Positions 1 to 14,963 of a stretch of 64,000 nt of DNA are shown here, in pieces; position 1 is the stretch's first letter; each line of letters opens with the position of its first letter. The DNA is from Lucifuga dentata (lineage: Eukaryota > Chordata > Actinopteri > Ophidiiformes > Bythitidae): NCBI GenBank assembly GCA_014773175.1, contig VXCM01006063.1:1-64000 (forward strand). Direction: 5' to 3'. Below the pieces are notes generated by a model. The model did not search any database. It had not been told where the DNA came from and was given only the letters and a program-made list of their open reading frames with translations. The translations under genes and the position numbers were made by a program.

Positions 1-809
1 AAAGAACTTAACTTGTCAAAGTTGTACTGTGTGCTGCATTTGGGTCCAAACCCCACCCATCACACTGACAAGACAAGACTTAATTACATCACTATATTAA
101 CTATAAAAGGTGAGTGATGCTGTCAAGGCAGCAACATAAATACCAAGCTGTTATGAGAAAATAATCAGTGTGGAGCTAATGAGAAATCCAACTTTTCTTT
201 TTTGATAAAAAAAATTTGTGTATAAAATCCTGAAAATGACAAAAACCCATCACAAGGTTTCAGAGATCAAAGTTTTTCTTTTTCTTACTTAATCTGATTA
301 GCCAGAAAAAAAACCCCTCAAATTTCATAATGATATGAAACAAGGAAAATCACTTTAATATTTTAAGCATTTTTTAATAATCAATTAGCAAATTGTCCAT
401 ACTTTTAGGAGGAGGGGGGCTTGCTCCTGAAAAATCTTGTAACACAGACACACACACACACTCATACCTGACAGCTTCCAAGTAACTGCATTACACTACT
501 GAAGCTACCAAGAAGCTTGACAAGAGCAATTAAGAGTTTATTGCTTTTCTCAAGCACAATTCAACAGGTACTGATAGAGCATATTTATTATTTATTTTCA
601 GAAGCTGATGTTGCGGAACAGTCCTGACATTGAAATGAGCAAACATCTGATCACAAGGAACTCTCTTTAATCTCCACCCGACTGCCACTTGACTCACCAG
701 CCCATATTTTCCATATAAGAGTAAAGGAAGATATATGTAAGATTTCCTCTCCATCAACAGCTGTTCTAGCAATGAATATAAAGTAAGACTCAGTGAAGGG
801 AAAACAGGC

Positions 810-828
810 ATGCATAAACTGACACACA

Positions 829-864
<36 letters not shown>

Positions 865-960
865 GACATGAAGCCAAAGACATACTNATGCATAAACTGA
901 CACACACAAACACACACACACACACACACACACACAAAGACATGAAGCCAAAGACATACT
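810..960. repeat. about 75-bp direct duplication with (CA)n around single N
   Basis: 810-886 and 888-960 both run from ATGCATAAACTGACACAC through a CA tract to GAAGCCAAAGACATACT, with an N at 887. They differ only in CA repeat number. This looks like two contig ends, or two alleles, that were not merged. Confidence 0.8.
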
Positions 961-1689
961 GAAAGGATGACTCTGGCTTAATGAGCATCCTTTTGCTCTC
1001 TGCTTTGTCTGTGTATTCATTGATTTCCTTGTCTGTGTCTTCCTGTGTTCTGGCTAGCCCTGCTGGCCCATCTCGTTGCCATGGAGATGAGTCCAGACGT
1101 AGACTGTCTGCAGTAATTAGCAGCAAACTCCCAACAGGCATTTTTTTAGATTCCCCTCAAGTCATCATTTGTCTCTTGTCCTTTCATCCTACAGTCACAC
1201 TCTCATCCCTTCCAGTTTTCTTCTTTAACTTTCTCCCTTTACTCCTCAACAGTCGCCTCCTTTCTTTCTCTTCTTCCTCTTGACCCCCCCCAAAATCCAA
1301 CCACAGTGTTTAGCCCCAGGTGACAAATCTGCTCCCCAGAAAGCCACAGCTACCAGATCTCATTACAGACACTCAGGATGGAGCTACAATCAATACCAGA
1401 CCTCCTCACCACTCCCTCAATCTCCTCTCCTCCAAAACATCCTTCCTAGCCAGTGTAGCCACCTATCCTCATCTCTCCTCCCTAACTCCTTTTCTACTCC
1501 ATTCCTCTGCCTCCTCCTTCCTCTCCTGAATCTTTAATTTTGTCACACTGACACCAGCCACAGCCATATTTGCTGCTGGTTGCACTTTTGCTGACATGTA
1601 GACACAAACATGAAATATACACAGACAAACAAAGAGATGCCTGGACCACACACACCCACCCACAAACTGCTGCAGTCAATGCACATTCA

Positions 1690-1707
1690 CTCTCTCTCTC
1701 TCTCTCN

Positions 1708-1759
<52 letters not shown>
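1690..1759. repeat. (CT)n-(CA)n microsatellite with single N
   Basis: CT dinucleotides to 1706, an N at 1707, then CA dinucleotides. Confidence 0.95.
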
Positions 1760-1764
<5 letters not shown>

Positions 1765-4700
1765 TCCAAAGTAGACGACATGCAGATCCACAGACAAAAC
1801 TGAAATCAGCGTACACTGTCTCGCTCTGACAGAGGCGGACCCATGCGGAGGTCCGGCAGGTTTTGCTGAGTGGACAGTTTAGTGACAGCGGGCGGGGGCG
1901 GGGGGATGGNCACTAAGAATCAGTCACACCACACCCACACACCCACACACACACACAGGTGGTGGATGTGGCAGGTTTCTATAGGCTCTCCTCTCCCCAT
2001 CATCAGAACAGGAGGAACATGAGTCCCTTTATAACCGAATACCTTTCATCAAGTTGATAAAAGCCCGGCAACAGATCCAGTATTCAGATCCTCTTTCTGA
2101 TCTTCTTTTAAATTAGATTAAGGGCTTTGCTCAATAACCCTGGAGTGACACGTGCACCAAACGTTGTCAACAGGATATGGAGACAGTCACCGTTAATATT
2201 CAGCAGTTCCAGGTTGACTCAAATGATGTTTGATGGCGAGTTGCAATTTCCACTTCAGCTGGATAACCACTTACCAGTTTGGTCCAATGGATTTTGACCT
2301 ACCACCTTCTGTGTGGCAATCAAACTTGAGCCAGTGAACACTCTGAATGGTGGCCACAAACTCTAAACCTGCCCTTTAAATTAGTTCAAGTTTTCTCAGA
2401 ATATTTTTCAGTCGTAACTGTCACTTAACCATTAATTCATCCAGACGTTTCTCTTTATGGTTTTAGCAGCCAAAGTGAAATGAATTGAAGGGAAAACATC
2501 TGGCTACTCAAATCTGCTGCAGTTCCAGCTTCTACTGTGTCAGAGAAAATTAAATAGCTGAATAAATTTAATAACATTAAAAACTATTTTCGATGTCTGC
2601 AGCACAGACAGTGGTTTGATGTCTTTAACATGGCAATCATAAGTGCAGTTTTATGGATGGTAGTTGTACTTAGATAAATACCTGCTTCATCGGGTAATTT
2701 AATCTGTGGCACTGAGAAGTGGCCCCGTCATGACTAAGGTGTTTTTAAGCCTTCACATTCTGCCTCAATGGCCTATTATCTCCTTATATTAGCCAGAGAG
2801 AGAGGAGAGAGAGGGAGAGAAAGTAAAGAGAGAACTCAAGAGAACTCTCTCTCTGTCCTCAGTTGACACAGAGAAAACGCCTATCAAAGGACTGATTGTC
2901 AGATTCCATCTCTCTCTTTCTCCTCTCCCATTCCCTGCCTCCATCTTTCTCTCTTTCACCTCCTTCAATGCTATGTTTCCCCCTTTCTTGCCCTCCTTGT
3001 ATTTCAGGGGCTTTGAGTTCAGCTGGCCAGCGAGACCAGCACATGGATTTGATGCTGTCAGGCTACATAGCACTTTTCCTCACAAGTTTCAAACCCTGAA
3101 ACATGGCCCAAAGCTGGTACATAACTCTCCACTTTCTTACACTCGTGTCTAAAAACACTAGACTAGGCTCCCTTTGGAATGCCTCTCTGCCCAAAGAGAA
3201 AACACAAGGTGAATAAAGACTTACATTAATGTCTAAAGTATTAATGACGCACTGATACACAGACAACTGATAAGAGAGATGCTAATAGTAAGAAGCACAG
3301 AGACGACTAAAGTTGTAGCAAGAAGCATACAGGCAGATGTGAAAACAGATGTGATCCAAAAACACACGTGCAGACAAAAGAACACAATCTCCTTCAGGTG
3401 TCTCTGGAAACAATAGAAGGAGGCACGAGGAGATAAACCGATACATACAAAAGCACAAACACAAGTAAACTAAACCCTCTTTCTACACACTTGTGCACCC
3501 TGTTTGGGCTTTCTGCTGGCTGCACTGAGCACAGCATGGTGCCAGGGCAGGATGGCTGCACTGCAGATGCTAGCTGCCCTATTTCATATTCACAGCATAG
3601 CACTAAGCAGAGTTATGGTACACAGCTAAACAAAAGTACGTGCGCACACGCATTCATGTACATGTAGCAAAGTCACTGCCGCTCAGAGAACCAGGACCGC
3701 GTTGCTGCTGGTTGTCAAAAAACAATAGCTCGCAGGAAAACAGTCAGAAGAGATGAAAAAGTGTCCAAATGCTACAATGTTAGGAGTAAGAGAGAAGTCA
3801 CATTGTATGAACTTCAAGCATTTATGAGCCAAATGGCTTTTTAAAACATGGTCTGATGTCATTTTAGGTGTTCTTTGTATCAGACACTCATCACACCTGT
3901 CTCTTCCTTCCATTTATATCCCACATGGCCTCAGAAAAGCTGTCTGATCCATCATTACGAAGAGAAACAGACTTGTCACAAGGGGTCACACATACACATT
4001 CCCTCATCTTATATCCAAAACATAATAAAGATGGTACACAGGTCACATGTTGCAGAAATGTGCAGTTCTAGTGGTTGCTCTTTTCTTCTAAGACAACTGC
4101 CTCTCTCTTCCTGCTTCTCAACCTCTGACCCTCAGGCTGGAGAAAAACACCATATTTACAAATCCTAAATCAAACTATATTCACCTCTTATTCTCACCTA
4201 CTTGAATTCCCATAGTTGTGCAGCTCCAGACATTTCAAACAGTGTCAGGTCAATGTGAAAGTGTCAGGAAACAGTATTAAACATTATGACTGTTTCATTT
4301 CTCCGACTTTTTTTTTTAAATCTCATGTGGCGAAACAAACACATTTGCTACTTCAAGATGATTAAGTGAGACAGTCAAAGATGTGGAAAGTGTATTAACA
4401 CAGTCCACATAGAAACAATGTTCATGTTATAAGGGAAAATGTCAACTCCACAATGTTCTTCTGAGCTAAAAGAAAAATACTTTAGACATTGAAAAATTGC
4501 TGCACTATTTCACTAATAAATGGTTTTCAAGGCTAGTGGTCATGAAACATACAGCAGACTCTGCAAGCATTAAATTTACCAAAAAACTATTACCAGAACT
4601 GAAATTTAATAAGATTGCTTAAAAAAAAAAAAAAAAAAGTTGGCAAAAAAATAAATAAAAGGAATAGGAGCTATTGATTCACAGATTCACAGACAACATC

Positions 4701-4874
4701 CTTCAGTCTGATTTCTCTCAGAGACGTCGTCTTACCATTAGCAATGAAAGTGGAAACAGCCAGGAAGGCTCGCCAGGGGTCTCCTGGGCAAGTGTGCAGG
4801 GCTGCTGATGGAGAGTGTTAGTCATGAGAAGAAAAAAAAAAAGATGAAAACCCATATTCAAGCTCAAACATGTC

Positions 4875-4910
4875 AAAAAAAAAAAAAAAANAAAAAAAAA
4901 AAAAAAAAAA
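4875..4910. repeat. poly(A) with single N
   Basis: Two A runs joined by an N at 4891; length unreliable. Confidence 0.95.
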
Positions 4911-7137
4911 GGATTTCTGTAAGAACAACATTCTCTTGGTTCTGTTGGCTGTGTGTTTCCCATCCATTTTCTCCAATCTAATGCCCGGTTCCTTTGGTTC
5001 TGGACTGGTTGCATGCTGGGAGGAAGTGTGTGAAGTTGACAGGGAGTCTGTGCTGAGTAGCTGGTAGAAGGACCATGGACTGAATAATGGCACTTTTCCA
5101 TAAGGCTTGGATACCCACGTGATACACTATTAATTGTGAGCGACCGTGATCAGAACCCATGCTAAAAGAACGGCTTGAGTGTCTGTCCACACGACCTGTG
5201 CAGAAGATTAAAGGTGTTCCACACACGACATCCATGCTTATCACTCAAACCTGTCATGGGAGGTTACAGTCACAGAGTAAAACAGAACCGACACATATCT
5301 CCACTGTGAGAAGTGACTGACAACATTTTAATTTTGAAGACAGGCTTTTATGGCTCTTTTTAAATGGTGGTAGCCAGTGAGCCATGACTGAGGAAAAGAA
5401 AGTGTACGTGTACCATTTTAATGGAATCTGAAGTGTGTAGACACATTGTGCAAAATAATCCTGGGTTAAAAAGAAAAAAAATTCTTTTAATATTACATCT
5501 CAATTTAGACAACAATGCTAAAACAGCATACATCCAGTGCATCTGTCTTGCCTGTTTGATGGGACTGATATGCCTGCTAGTTAGCACGATTGGCTCGCTG
5601 TCTGCCTGCCAGTCCATCCCTCAAACATGTCCCTGTTGTAATGCTAATGTAGCGTGCGCCACTCTAAAACCTCCCCTAATTAAAATCTTGGTTCCAATAA
5701 CTGCCTGACTAAAGAGATTACCATATGCACACACTATAAATTAGATTGGTGTGTGTGTGTCTGTGTGTGCACAGAAATGCAATTGACTGTCAGTGTCAAG
5801 CATACGGGGCTGTAAAGAGGTAGACCAACCCAAAATGAAGACAAATGATGGCAACCTGATGTTCCCACATCCAAACATATTTTATGGCCTGACGTTACAT
5901 TTTATAGCATCTAAAGTGACCTGGTCAGGTTGATGCAGCATGAGAAAACTGAATGCAGTCATACAGCTGCATACATAACTGAGAGTTGGACTGAATGAAG
6001 AAGCCAGGGAGAGTTTAAAGAGTGGATGAAAGCCAGAGAAAAAGAAATGGTGTTAGGGGTAATAGATGATAGATAACAGCAGATGGTGAGGGAAAGAGGC
6101 AAATCGTTAAACACTACCAGAGCACCATGGACGCAACAGTTCAGCGCTGAGACCTCTCTGCATCCGTTTAGCCCTCCTTTATTGTAGTATTTCACAATGA
6201 ACCACGTTTTAACTCAATCTGAGTGGCTGCAGCCTTAATGCAGGCATGCCTGCATCAAACTTACTTAACATCTATGTTTATTCTCAGTAGGTTTAAATGG
6301 AGATATATATATATATATATAAAGAAAGAAATCACAGTTGACATCAAAATTGCACATTCTGAACTGATGTCAATAAGCGTTTTTTTCCGTTTCCCATCCC
6401 TAAAGGCACACTTGTGCACACTTTTGACCTTTGTTGACACAGCATAACATGCACTCCTTAGATCTCAATATAATCCAATCTTCATCTCTTTTAAAAGCAT
6501 GTTTGCCTTACACACCAAACAACAGTGTACATGGCTTTCAAGTTCTATTTCTAACAATTCAAAAACAGGATATCAGAGATGCGAAACACATAATCTAGTG
6601 TATATCCATCTTCTGCCAGGACATAATAACATGGTGCGGCGTGCTTTATTCAACAGTGACCTATAACCTACAGTTGTTCTTAAGGCCTCTAGCATTTGCT
6701 TTGTAGCTATTCTTAGATTATGCCTCTGGCTTGATGTTCACCGTGTCTGGCTTTAGTAATTAAAAAAAGCTAAATCCGAACTAACCGATATCGCATTAGG
6801 TTCCACGAGTCATTAGCAGAGACAAGCTGCGTTCTCTGCCAGAATCAGCTCCATGTCAGGTTCAGGCACGGGGGGCCGCTTCAGGGGCCTGACCGATAAA
6901 CCCAGGCAGAGGGATTTACACAGTGGGGTGACAGCGCCCAACCACACGGGATGACTCGTTTGTCTCTGCACATGTATATATGTGTGTATACATGTATGCC
7001 CATACATAACACATGTACGCCAGGGAGCAGGACAAAAGAATAAGGAATACAACACATACATGAGGAACGGAAAATGGGTGTCGAGGGGCTAAAGAGGCCC
7101 TGCTTATCCTTGGTCGAGCAAGCGTTGTCAACGGAGC

Positions 7138-7165
7138 CCCCCCCCCCCCCCCNCCCCCCCCCCCC
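7138..7165. repeat. poly(C) with single N
   Basis: C run broken by an N at 7153. Confidence 0.95.
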
Positions 7166-7982
7166 GCAGCACGGGTGGGTGGATGCCATACAAAGAATAA
7201 AAGCCTTTCATTGAAACACAGTAGCCAGAGGTAAACAGGGAAAGAAACACACAGACGACCCGTGCCTCCTGGCAAGCTTTACGTTTTCTGATGCTAATAA
7301 AACACGCCCAACAAAATGTCTCAAACATTTACTGTATTCTACATAAATTCACCACTGCCATCTTGAATATATCAGTTTTCACTGAGTTATGAGTTAATTT
7401 TTCTGAGTACCCTGAAGTAACCACAGTCCATTCGACTCTATGACAATCACCAGAGTGCATACGCATTCAACGCCACAGAAAAGACCCAGGAGAAATCTGT
7501 ACATATGGTTTATGTGAATAAGTAAACAGAGGTTATCTGAAGCAGATCTAAGACCCTGTTCAAGATTAAGGAACCTCACTGGCTGCAATCACATCATTAA
7601 CTATGACACCAGGTTGGCAAAATTTACAAAAGATAGTCTGTTACGTGTATTACAGGCAGAAATTCTAGTCCATAACTTCCACTCTTCTTGATTGCAAAGA
7701 TTCTTGAACATGACTGTAATCGGCTCGCATGATTGAATAAAGGGTACTTGTATTTGTATCATGTCACACACACACACACACACACACACTTAGCAAAGTG
7801 TGGCAAAGGCGGCGAAAGCTGATTTACACACATCTAGAAATAAAAGGAGACAGAACAAAATCCTTTATCTGTTGTTGCTGCCAAAATAAGACAAGAAAGG
7901 AAGAGATGCTGCCTGCAGCTCAGCTGGCTGCTGCAGTGCTGTTACTCTAAGAAATGCTGCTGTTCTGGAGAACTGTGTGTTG

Positions 7983-7983
<1 letters not shown>

Positions 7984-8021
<38 letters not shown>

Positions 8022-8084
8022 NGTGTGTATGAGAGAGAGAGAGAGAGCGAGAGAGAGAGAGAGAGAGAGACAGAGAGAGAGAGA
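7984..8084. repeat. (GT)n-(GA)n compound microsatellite
   Basis: GT run with an N at 8022, then a GA run; about 100 bp. Confidence 0.95.
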
Positions 8085-11000
8085 ATGTACTTGTCAGTTG
8101 AGCATATCATGGTTTGTGGAACATTACTAGTTATACTTCTGCACAGACATACAATAACAGGTGATTTCCTGTATATCTCACCTGTGCTCAGTGATGAAAT
8201 TAATGAGCAAAGCTGATGAAATGAGGATGTGAAACATGACAGCCGCTCTATTCTTGTTGCTTTCTGAAAACAATTAACAAAAACAACCCAAACAAGCTCG
8301 TACAAATTAGTCAATGGGCTTTTTTACAATGCCTGCTGCAACACAACAATGTCTCTGCATAACGTGATTCTCTTCCACAGAACCGAGGACAGGAAGCGGT
8401 AAACAGGTGTGTATGTGTGTGTGTCTGATAAGATTTTAAAAAGGGCCAAATTGTATTAGTGTAGAAAGGAGAGTCTGAGAGGTTGGCAGAAAGTGGTTTA
8501 AAGGAGACAGTAAACAGGTATTCTTGATTGATGCTATCAGCAGCCATGGCAAACTCCTAGAATAAGGAAGTGTTCATTGAGGGGTCTGTTCTCAATGGTG
8601 TGTGTGTGTGTGTGTGCGTGTGTGTGGAGAGACAGCACATTCTTCTCTCCTGAGAAGGAACGCCAACTGCTTTACTGTTTTAATTTGATCACTAATGCTA
8701 GACCCGTGTTTAGAAAGGAACATGTTAGTGCCATGAAAGTGAATTAATTACTTCAATTAATCAACTGTACACATTAAATGTATGCATGCTGGTATAATGT
8801 GTATAGTAAAGTCCATTCATTGTGCTAAACAGTAAACAACTTTATCAAATAAAATGTGTGCCCTTCAATCAGGCCACTGCTGCAAACAAACCACCGCCAG
8901 CGACAGCATGGCGAGAGCTGACAAACTTGACCAATACGAGCCCGGAGCCGATAAGCTCAGCCAATCAGCTCGCTCGAGCACCATGTGTCATCACAGCTAT
9001 TTTTCTGCGGTCCAGAAAAGTGCTATTGGCACATTTATCTCTGTCACTCGTACGCTCGAGACAAAAAGGCTGGAGCATCTGTCTCAATTTAAACATGCAC
9101 ATACTGTCTGCAGCGTGGAGTTGTGCTGTACGAGACGGTCCCTCCTCCAGACATACGTCCCCTCAAAGACAACTGAGCGTTCAGTTTGTCATCCAAGCTT
9201 TTCTCAGCATTCATCCCTCCATCACTGTTCTCTACGTCTCACGTGGGGCATGCATACACGCTCAAACATGAATGGACAGACACACACTGGCATGCGCGCA
9301 CACACACCAAAAGAAGCTGGGTGTTTATTACTTTGAGTTACATTCAGAGAACCACCAAAGGGCACATCGAGTTGTTCAGAAGAATATTGCTGGACCTTCC
9401 CCCTTTGATTCAAATATTCATTCAGTGATCCATTCAAACATTCATTAATTCACTGACTTGTCTGCTGTGATGCATTCATTTTAAAATCCATCCATTCATT
9501 AAATGATGTATTTCAGCTTTTTGAGGGGTTTGTCCCATTTTTAATGTGACTAAATGATAGGCAGTAGATTTTTGATTGGAACCAACATGAAATTTCCAAC
9601 AACTCCATTTTTTTCCTGAGTGGTCCTTTTCCCTCCTTTTGTGTGCTGACCTCTTGTACTTAGGCCTCTTCCCCTCTCTGCTAACGTTAAACCCTTCAGC
9701 AAAGGTCACACTCCCACGAAGAAGAGCCCCACCCCCCTCCCATGGTGTTCCCATTCCTACTCTGGGAGGGACCAAGGGATAAACACACGGAGACGCACAG
9801 AAAACATGGGAGCCGGCTCTGGCCCTACCTCCATGCACATGTCTGCACATGTACTCACCTCTGCTCACAAACTCCATTCCACCCACAAGAACTTGCAACA
9901 AATTAGGGTAGTTTGCTGGAAGTGGCCAGATGGGGGTCCCCTCTTCTTGTGTGCTCTGATTTGATTGGACGAGGCAGCAGGAAGAGAGATGGTGGACGAT
10001 AAGTGGTTGTAGACCAGCATTTCTGTGAAGGGGGCCTAAATGTTATGTGGGTGACACGCCACGCCCTGTTATGCTAGCTCCCACTCATCTTCAAATCTCA
10101 GCATGCTACACGAGAAGCTCAAATGAAGGAAATCTTAGAATGGCAAATTACTTTACTTTAAACCGTCCTTGTGATTAGCATGAATTTCACTGTCACACGT
10201 TTACTACCAGAAATATTTTGAGTCCAGTTGATCATATTAACAAAAAATTATGCTGATCAGGTGTTTGTACACACAGGTAACTAAAACTAACAGAGCAAAA
10301 CTGAGACAGTATCAAAATTCCTCATGAAAAAAAAACTGCATTTGGCTGCGCACACACATTAGGGAGAGTCATCTGTGTGTGTGTTGTGTGCATGTGAGAG
10401 TGTGCAGAGCAGACAGCAGAGTGCAGTGTGTCTGGCTGACAGGCTGTGAGCACACACAACCTTTTTTAGTTACAACAATGCCATCACAAGGCCTGCAGCA
10501 GCATCAGAATCTTGGAGTGAGGAGGCAACAGCCAAGGCATGCTAAGCATTAGCTGGCTTGGACGTCATTCTGCCTGGTGACACACACACAAACACATGCG
10601 TCGCGAGAGACTAGCTGACTAGCTCATAGTCTATATCAGGAAGAAGTTACTCAGTGTCATATTTAATATATTTTAGCGGATGCTAATAATAGACAGTTAT
10701 TTGTTTTAGACGGAGAGGTTTTGCTCGTAGCGTGGCTGTTTCAGCATGACAGAAAATAACAAGTCTTCTTTTTTATTTTTCCTCATTCCCATTTCATCTC
10801 ATTCCATCACATTCCACTACATATGATGAAAACAGTCCATGTGAAGCTCTTGACGACACAGATCAGAACTCGGCTATGTTTGTAGTTGTCATTTCTTTCA
10901 TTATAATCGACACTTATTTTCAGCAGCTCCATACAGCCTCATGCTCCAGATCTTTCACATGTGCCTGTACATTTTATTATCATTATTATTATAATGATCA

Positions 11001-11739
11001 AGCTATTTTTTTTTAAGTTTTGCCGCTGCTGTTAAGACAATTGAACTTCTACAGGTCATCCTGACATACTGTATAGCCTAACTTATAGAAAAACTTAAAA
11101 AGAAAGTCCAGAGCACTTTGCCTACATTTTTAATTAATGCAACATTAATTAATTAATGCTTGTCTCTCTACTTTACTATAAACCATGTTTTAAAAGACAG
11201 AGAATAGTGTGTGACTGTGTTGTGTGTGTGTCTCCAGATGCTAATCAGAATCCTTGACGTGACCTGTAAGAGCTTAGAGAACAGGTCACCTCTTTCTGCA
11301 TAATCCTCCACTCCTCTCTGCTGCACTCACTTTAAAACACTGTTCATGTCTCTCATTTACACTTTGCCTAAGTTTTGACAGAGTGGTACTCACAGTACAC
11401 ACACTACAGCACATATGTCCTCAATGACACACACACAAACTAAAACTGAAAGCAGGAGCAGGAAACCTATAGTTACTAAGCAGTGACAAATTACAAGAGG
11501 CAACTCCATCTTATGCTAACAAAACACTGAAATTCGTGTTTTTGGCAGCAACATATGAGCTGTGGACAAATATGTTATGACCAATCATGTGGGGAATAAC
11601 TCACATGTGGCCCAATCACAGGCACACACATTGCCAAGGCAGCCATCTTTAGTAACAGGAGCCAGGGTTGACAAGTTTGGTCTATCATTTTGAGGCCCAG
11701 AAATTCCTGCATGTCTGCATACCACAGTGTGCGAGGGGA

Positions 11740-11925
11740 AGGAAGAGGGGGAGAGAGAGAGAGAAAGAGAGAGAGAGAGCACAAAGCAAAGGAACAGAGA
11801 GGGAAAAAAAGAGGGAGAAGGGAGGGAGCGCAGAGGGAGGATCTTTCGCACAAGGTGGAGCAACACAGACGGGGAAAAGAAATGGGGAGACAGAGAAAAA
11901 GAAAGACTCGGGGAAAACATTTCTT
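11740..11925. repeat. purine-rich (GA/GAA) tract
   Basis: GAGA-, GAAAGA- and GGGAGA-type sequence on the plus strand. Frames through it in every phase are low-complexity and not genes. Confidence 0.8.
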
Positions 11926-14130
11926 CTCCTGTTCGTCACACTGGTTTCGCAGCATCCCGGGTTTTTTTGTGACTAGACATGACTAGAAGAGTCAGCGTCC
12001 CAGTCACGTGTCGGTGAAATGATTAATGGTATCGTTTCTTCGTAAGACAGTGGGGCCATCAAGAGGAGTGATGTGAAGAAGCTAGGAATGCATTCCATAA
12101 CCATGACATCCTGTTCTTTGTGATAGAGAAAGATGGCTGATGCACGCAGCATCCAGGCTTACAACAGCTTTACAATTCTGTCACCAGGCTAGTAGCATCA
12201 CGGGATGCATTTAGGCAAAGAGAGAAAGATGATCGAAGCATTTCTTTTTATCTGCAAATCTACGACCACTTAAGCTATCGAGAAGGGAGCAGATATGGCA
12301 CACGCAGCCAAAGAACTTTATAGGCTTAACGTTTCTTTTACAACCTCGCTTTGATAATGCAGGACATTTACGCTTAATCACAATAAAAGAGGGGAGGCAG
12401 AACACAAACGGCTCTGAGGTGTTTCAGAACAACAGCGGGATTCTGATCAGGCATCCCAGCAGAAAGAAGAAAAGATAAGAATGGCATCTGACAAAGAAAG
12501 TAACCTGTTATTTAGGATGATCAAAACCTACAGCTTCAGCCCCGTTTTCTGAAGCTGAAACTGTCAGTGGCTTGTAGATTTTTCAAAAACAGTGGTTTTA
12601 CTTTTGTTTCAAGTCCCTTGAGTCATTCCTGGGCAGAGTGCAGTGGGTTTCATGGTTTGCATCCTCACTCCATGACCTCCAGCTCTCCATACTTACGTGA
12701 TACACGCCCACACACACCCCCACACCAGGGAGCCACCTGTTGTTGCTGTTGTTCCGATGATATCAGGCTGCTGATATGAGACGATGTTTTGGTCATGCGT
12801 ACAATCTTCTGGCTTCACTTGCTGTTGTTGAGAATTTTCACATTCTGCCGTTGCACTTACTGTAACATTGTGTTGCTCTGGATGAAGTGTTACACGTATG
12901 TAACATTTGCCTTTTTAAATGCCACAATTTACAAACAAGGCAAGAAGTCGATGCTAATGGTGCAAAGATGAAATACTGAACTATTAACTGCAGCAGGGAG
13001 ATTCTGTCTGCAGACCGGCGCTCGTGTTGAGAAGATGAGGTAATACTTTATGAGTCCGAGGAAAACATCTCCCGCTGTGACATGTTGGTGCTTCAGCTGG
13101 GGACACATCAGAGAAAAAAAAGTTTTACTCTGGTCAAAACTTTGTGACAAAATACTGGCTTGGCACGTTATACTTCCATTCCACTGCTGATAGTCAGTTC
13201 AACCTGATCGGAAACTGGCATGTGTTAAATGTATTTATATGAAATTCAGGAGAATCGTGAAGGAGAGGTGGAAAAAGGAAGAACATTATTTCCTGTTATC
13301 TGTCGGTACTGCTCAGAAAACACATACACATTTCATACTGGTGATGTCTCTTTGTGAGCTCTCCTGAATCTGTGTATATGTGTGTGTGGGTGTGTGTGTG
13401 CGCGTGCGTGTGCACGTGCCCATCCATGTAAAAGTGCCTATCCGTTTGTCACTATGCTTTAGCTATTACCAGCAAATGGTCTGCTTGTTTTTGACCTCCC
13501 CTCATCTCCCCCCCTCCCATCCTCTACGTGCACACCCCTGACCTGGGCGGGTCAACCCAGGATCACATTCTCCCAATAATGCCGCCCTACCTCTCCCTCT
13601 CCCCCAAGCCCAGTGTTACGAGCATCGCCTTAAATAGACAAAGGTTCTCTGGACTGCACCATTGCAGGCCTCAGAGGGGTGGTCACCATCAAAGCTCCAT
13701 TTTACTGAGAACTGCTGCTTTCCCAGACACTTAGCACATTCTGGGTAGGGCTGGACTCCCTGGAGGGGACTGTGTGATTTGGTGTACTTGGAGGAACCTG
13801 TTAAAAAGGTTCAAGGAAAAGAGGCATTTCTTGAAAGCTGAGAACATGACATTCAGGGAAGTGAGCTGGGTCTGGACAGAGCTGTGTGGAAAGGGTTGGG
13901 TTTGGAAGCAACTTCAAGGATGGGGAGGTCAGACGAGGGGAAACAAGTTCAATTCAGGATCATTCGAGTTTAGAAACCTTAAGTTGATTTCCAGCACTGA
14001 TGCTGACTTTGGGCTTGGTTTCCCTACAGGCAGGCTTTTAGGAATTTAATTTAAAAAAGATTTGGCTGTTCTTTTATTGATGAAAAAAGGGAAGTACTTG
14101 AATTTAATACTTAGTACTTAAAATTACACA

Positions 14131-14197
14131 TACCATAGTAATACTACTAATACTAATACTATTACTAACACTAGTACTACTAATAATAATAATAACA
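14131..14197. repeat. (TAC/TAA)n trinucleotide repeat
   Basis: Imperfect ACTACTAAT and AATAATAAT units. Confidence 0.85.
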
Positions 14198-14235
14198 GCA
14201 CATATTGGATATCAGAACATGAACATCACAGACCA

Positions 14236-14366
14236 CCCACCAGGGATCGGATTGGGATCCTAATTTTTTTTACAAGGAATTTAAGGTGTCCAACGGAGGT
14301 NCCCACCAGGGATCGGATTGGGATCCTAATTTTTTTTACAAGGAATTTAAGGTGTCCAACGGAGGT
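14236..14366. repeat. 65-bp direct duplication around single N (assembly artefact)
   Basis: 14236-14300 and 14302-14366 are identical and are separated by one N at 14301. The pattern is that of an unmerged contig overlap, so one copy is probably not real. Confidence 0.85.
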
Positions 14367-14390
14367 GGGGGTGGGGGTAGGCTGGCCAGA
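14302..14390 (-). repeat. segment shared with the hAT element at 19 kb
   Basis: On the minus strand this reads ...ACACCTTAAATTCC, a short A-rich spacer, then ATTAGGATCCCAATCCG, preceded by a CCCCCACCCCCACC tract. The hAT element has the same order at 19274-19343 on the plus strand (CCCCACC tract, ACACCTTAAATTCC, ATTAGGATCCCAATCCG). It is therefore probably a fragment of the same transposon family in the opposite orientation. Ends cannot be seen. Confidence 0.55.
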
Positions 14391-14963
14391 TGAAAATGCC
14401 AATGATGCCAGGGGCGAATAAGTCTGTAATTGTCCGCGATTTCTCTGCGCCACCCTTTCTCTTTTGAGAATCCATTTTTCATCTAAGCACCAAGAAAATT
14501 ATGAAAGAAAAAAATTATGTTTGCCTAGTTTAAGTTAATTTTAATTAATGTTATATTGTGCAGTGCAAAGGCCACCGGCCGGCCCACCAATGGCTATGTC
14601 CCACCGGGAAAAGTCCCACCTCTCCTGGTGGCCAATCTGACCCTGCCACCCACCAACTGAAACCCAGAGTTTCTCTGAAGGTGATCAAACAAAATTCTTG
14701 ACATTTTCAAATGTCCAAACATCCCTCCAGACGTCTTTATGGCCGGGCCCTCGTACCACCTCAAAGCTATCCATGAAATTCCAAGTATTTGCTGAGGCAT
14801 GAGAATCAGATATCCCAAATACAGTACACAGCAGTTTGTGCTTACAGAAAACATGCAGTACTGAGATTTCCAATGTATTAACACACAAACCCACAGTAAT
14901 CTCCATATAGTGAGTAAATGACGTGTAAGTTCTTTGATTTAGGGGATGCTTGTTAATTTAACA

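Noticed and set aside
650..1020. ORFs rich in Val-Cys or Thr-His
   Set aside because: Translations of (CA)n/(GT)n microsatellites; the same applies near 1.7, 8.0, 29.4, 46.3, 48.8 and 63.7 kb.
8822..9336. Two overlapping plus-strand ORFs of 149 and 160 codons
   Set aside because: Different frames of the same DNA, no recognisable domain, and located in insr intron 2.
9476..9901. 141-codon minus-strand ORF
   Set aside because: No recognisable motif, and no splice sites or flanking exons that would support it.
11575..11986. Overlapping ORFs in the GA-rich tract
   Set aside because: Low-complexity purine/pyrimidine strand asymmetry opens several frames at once; no domain.
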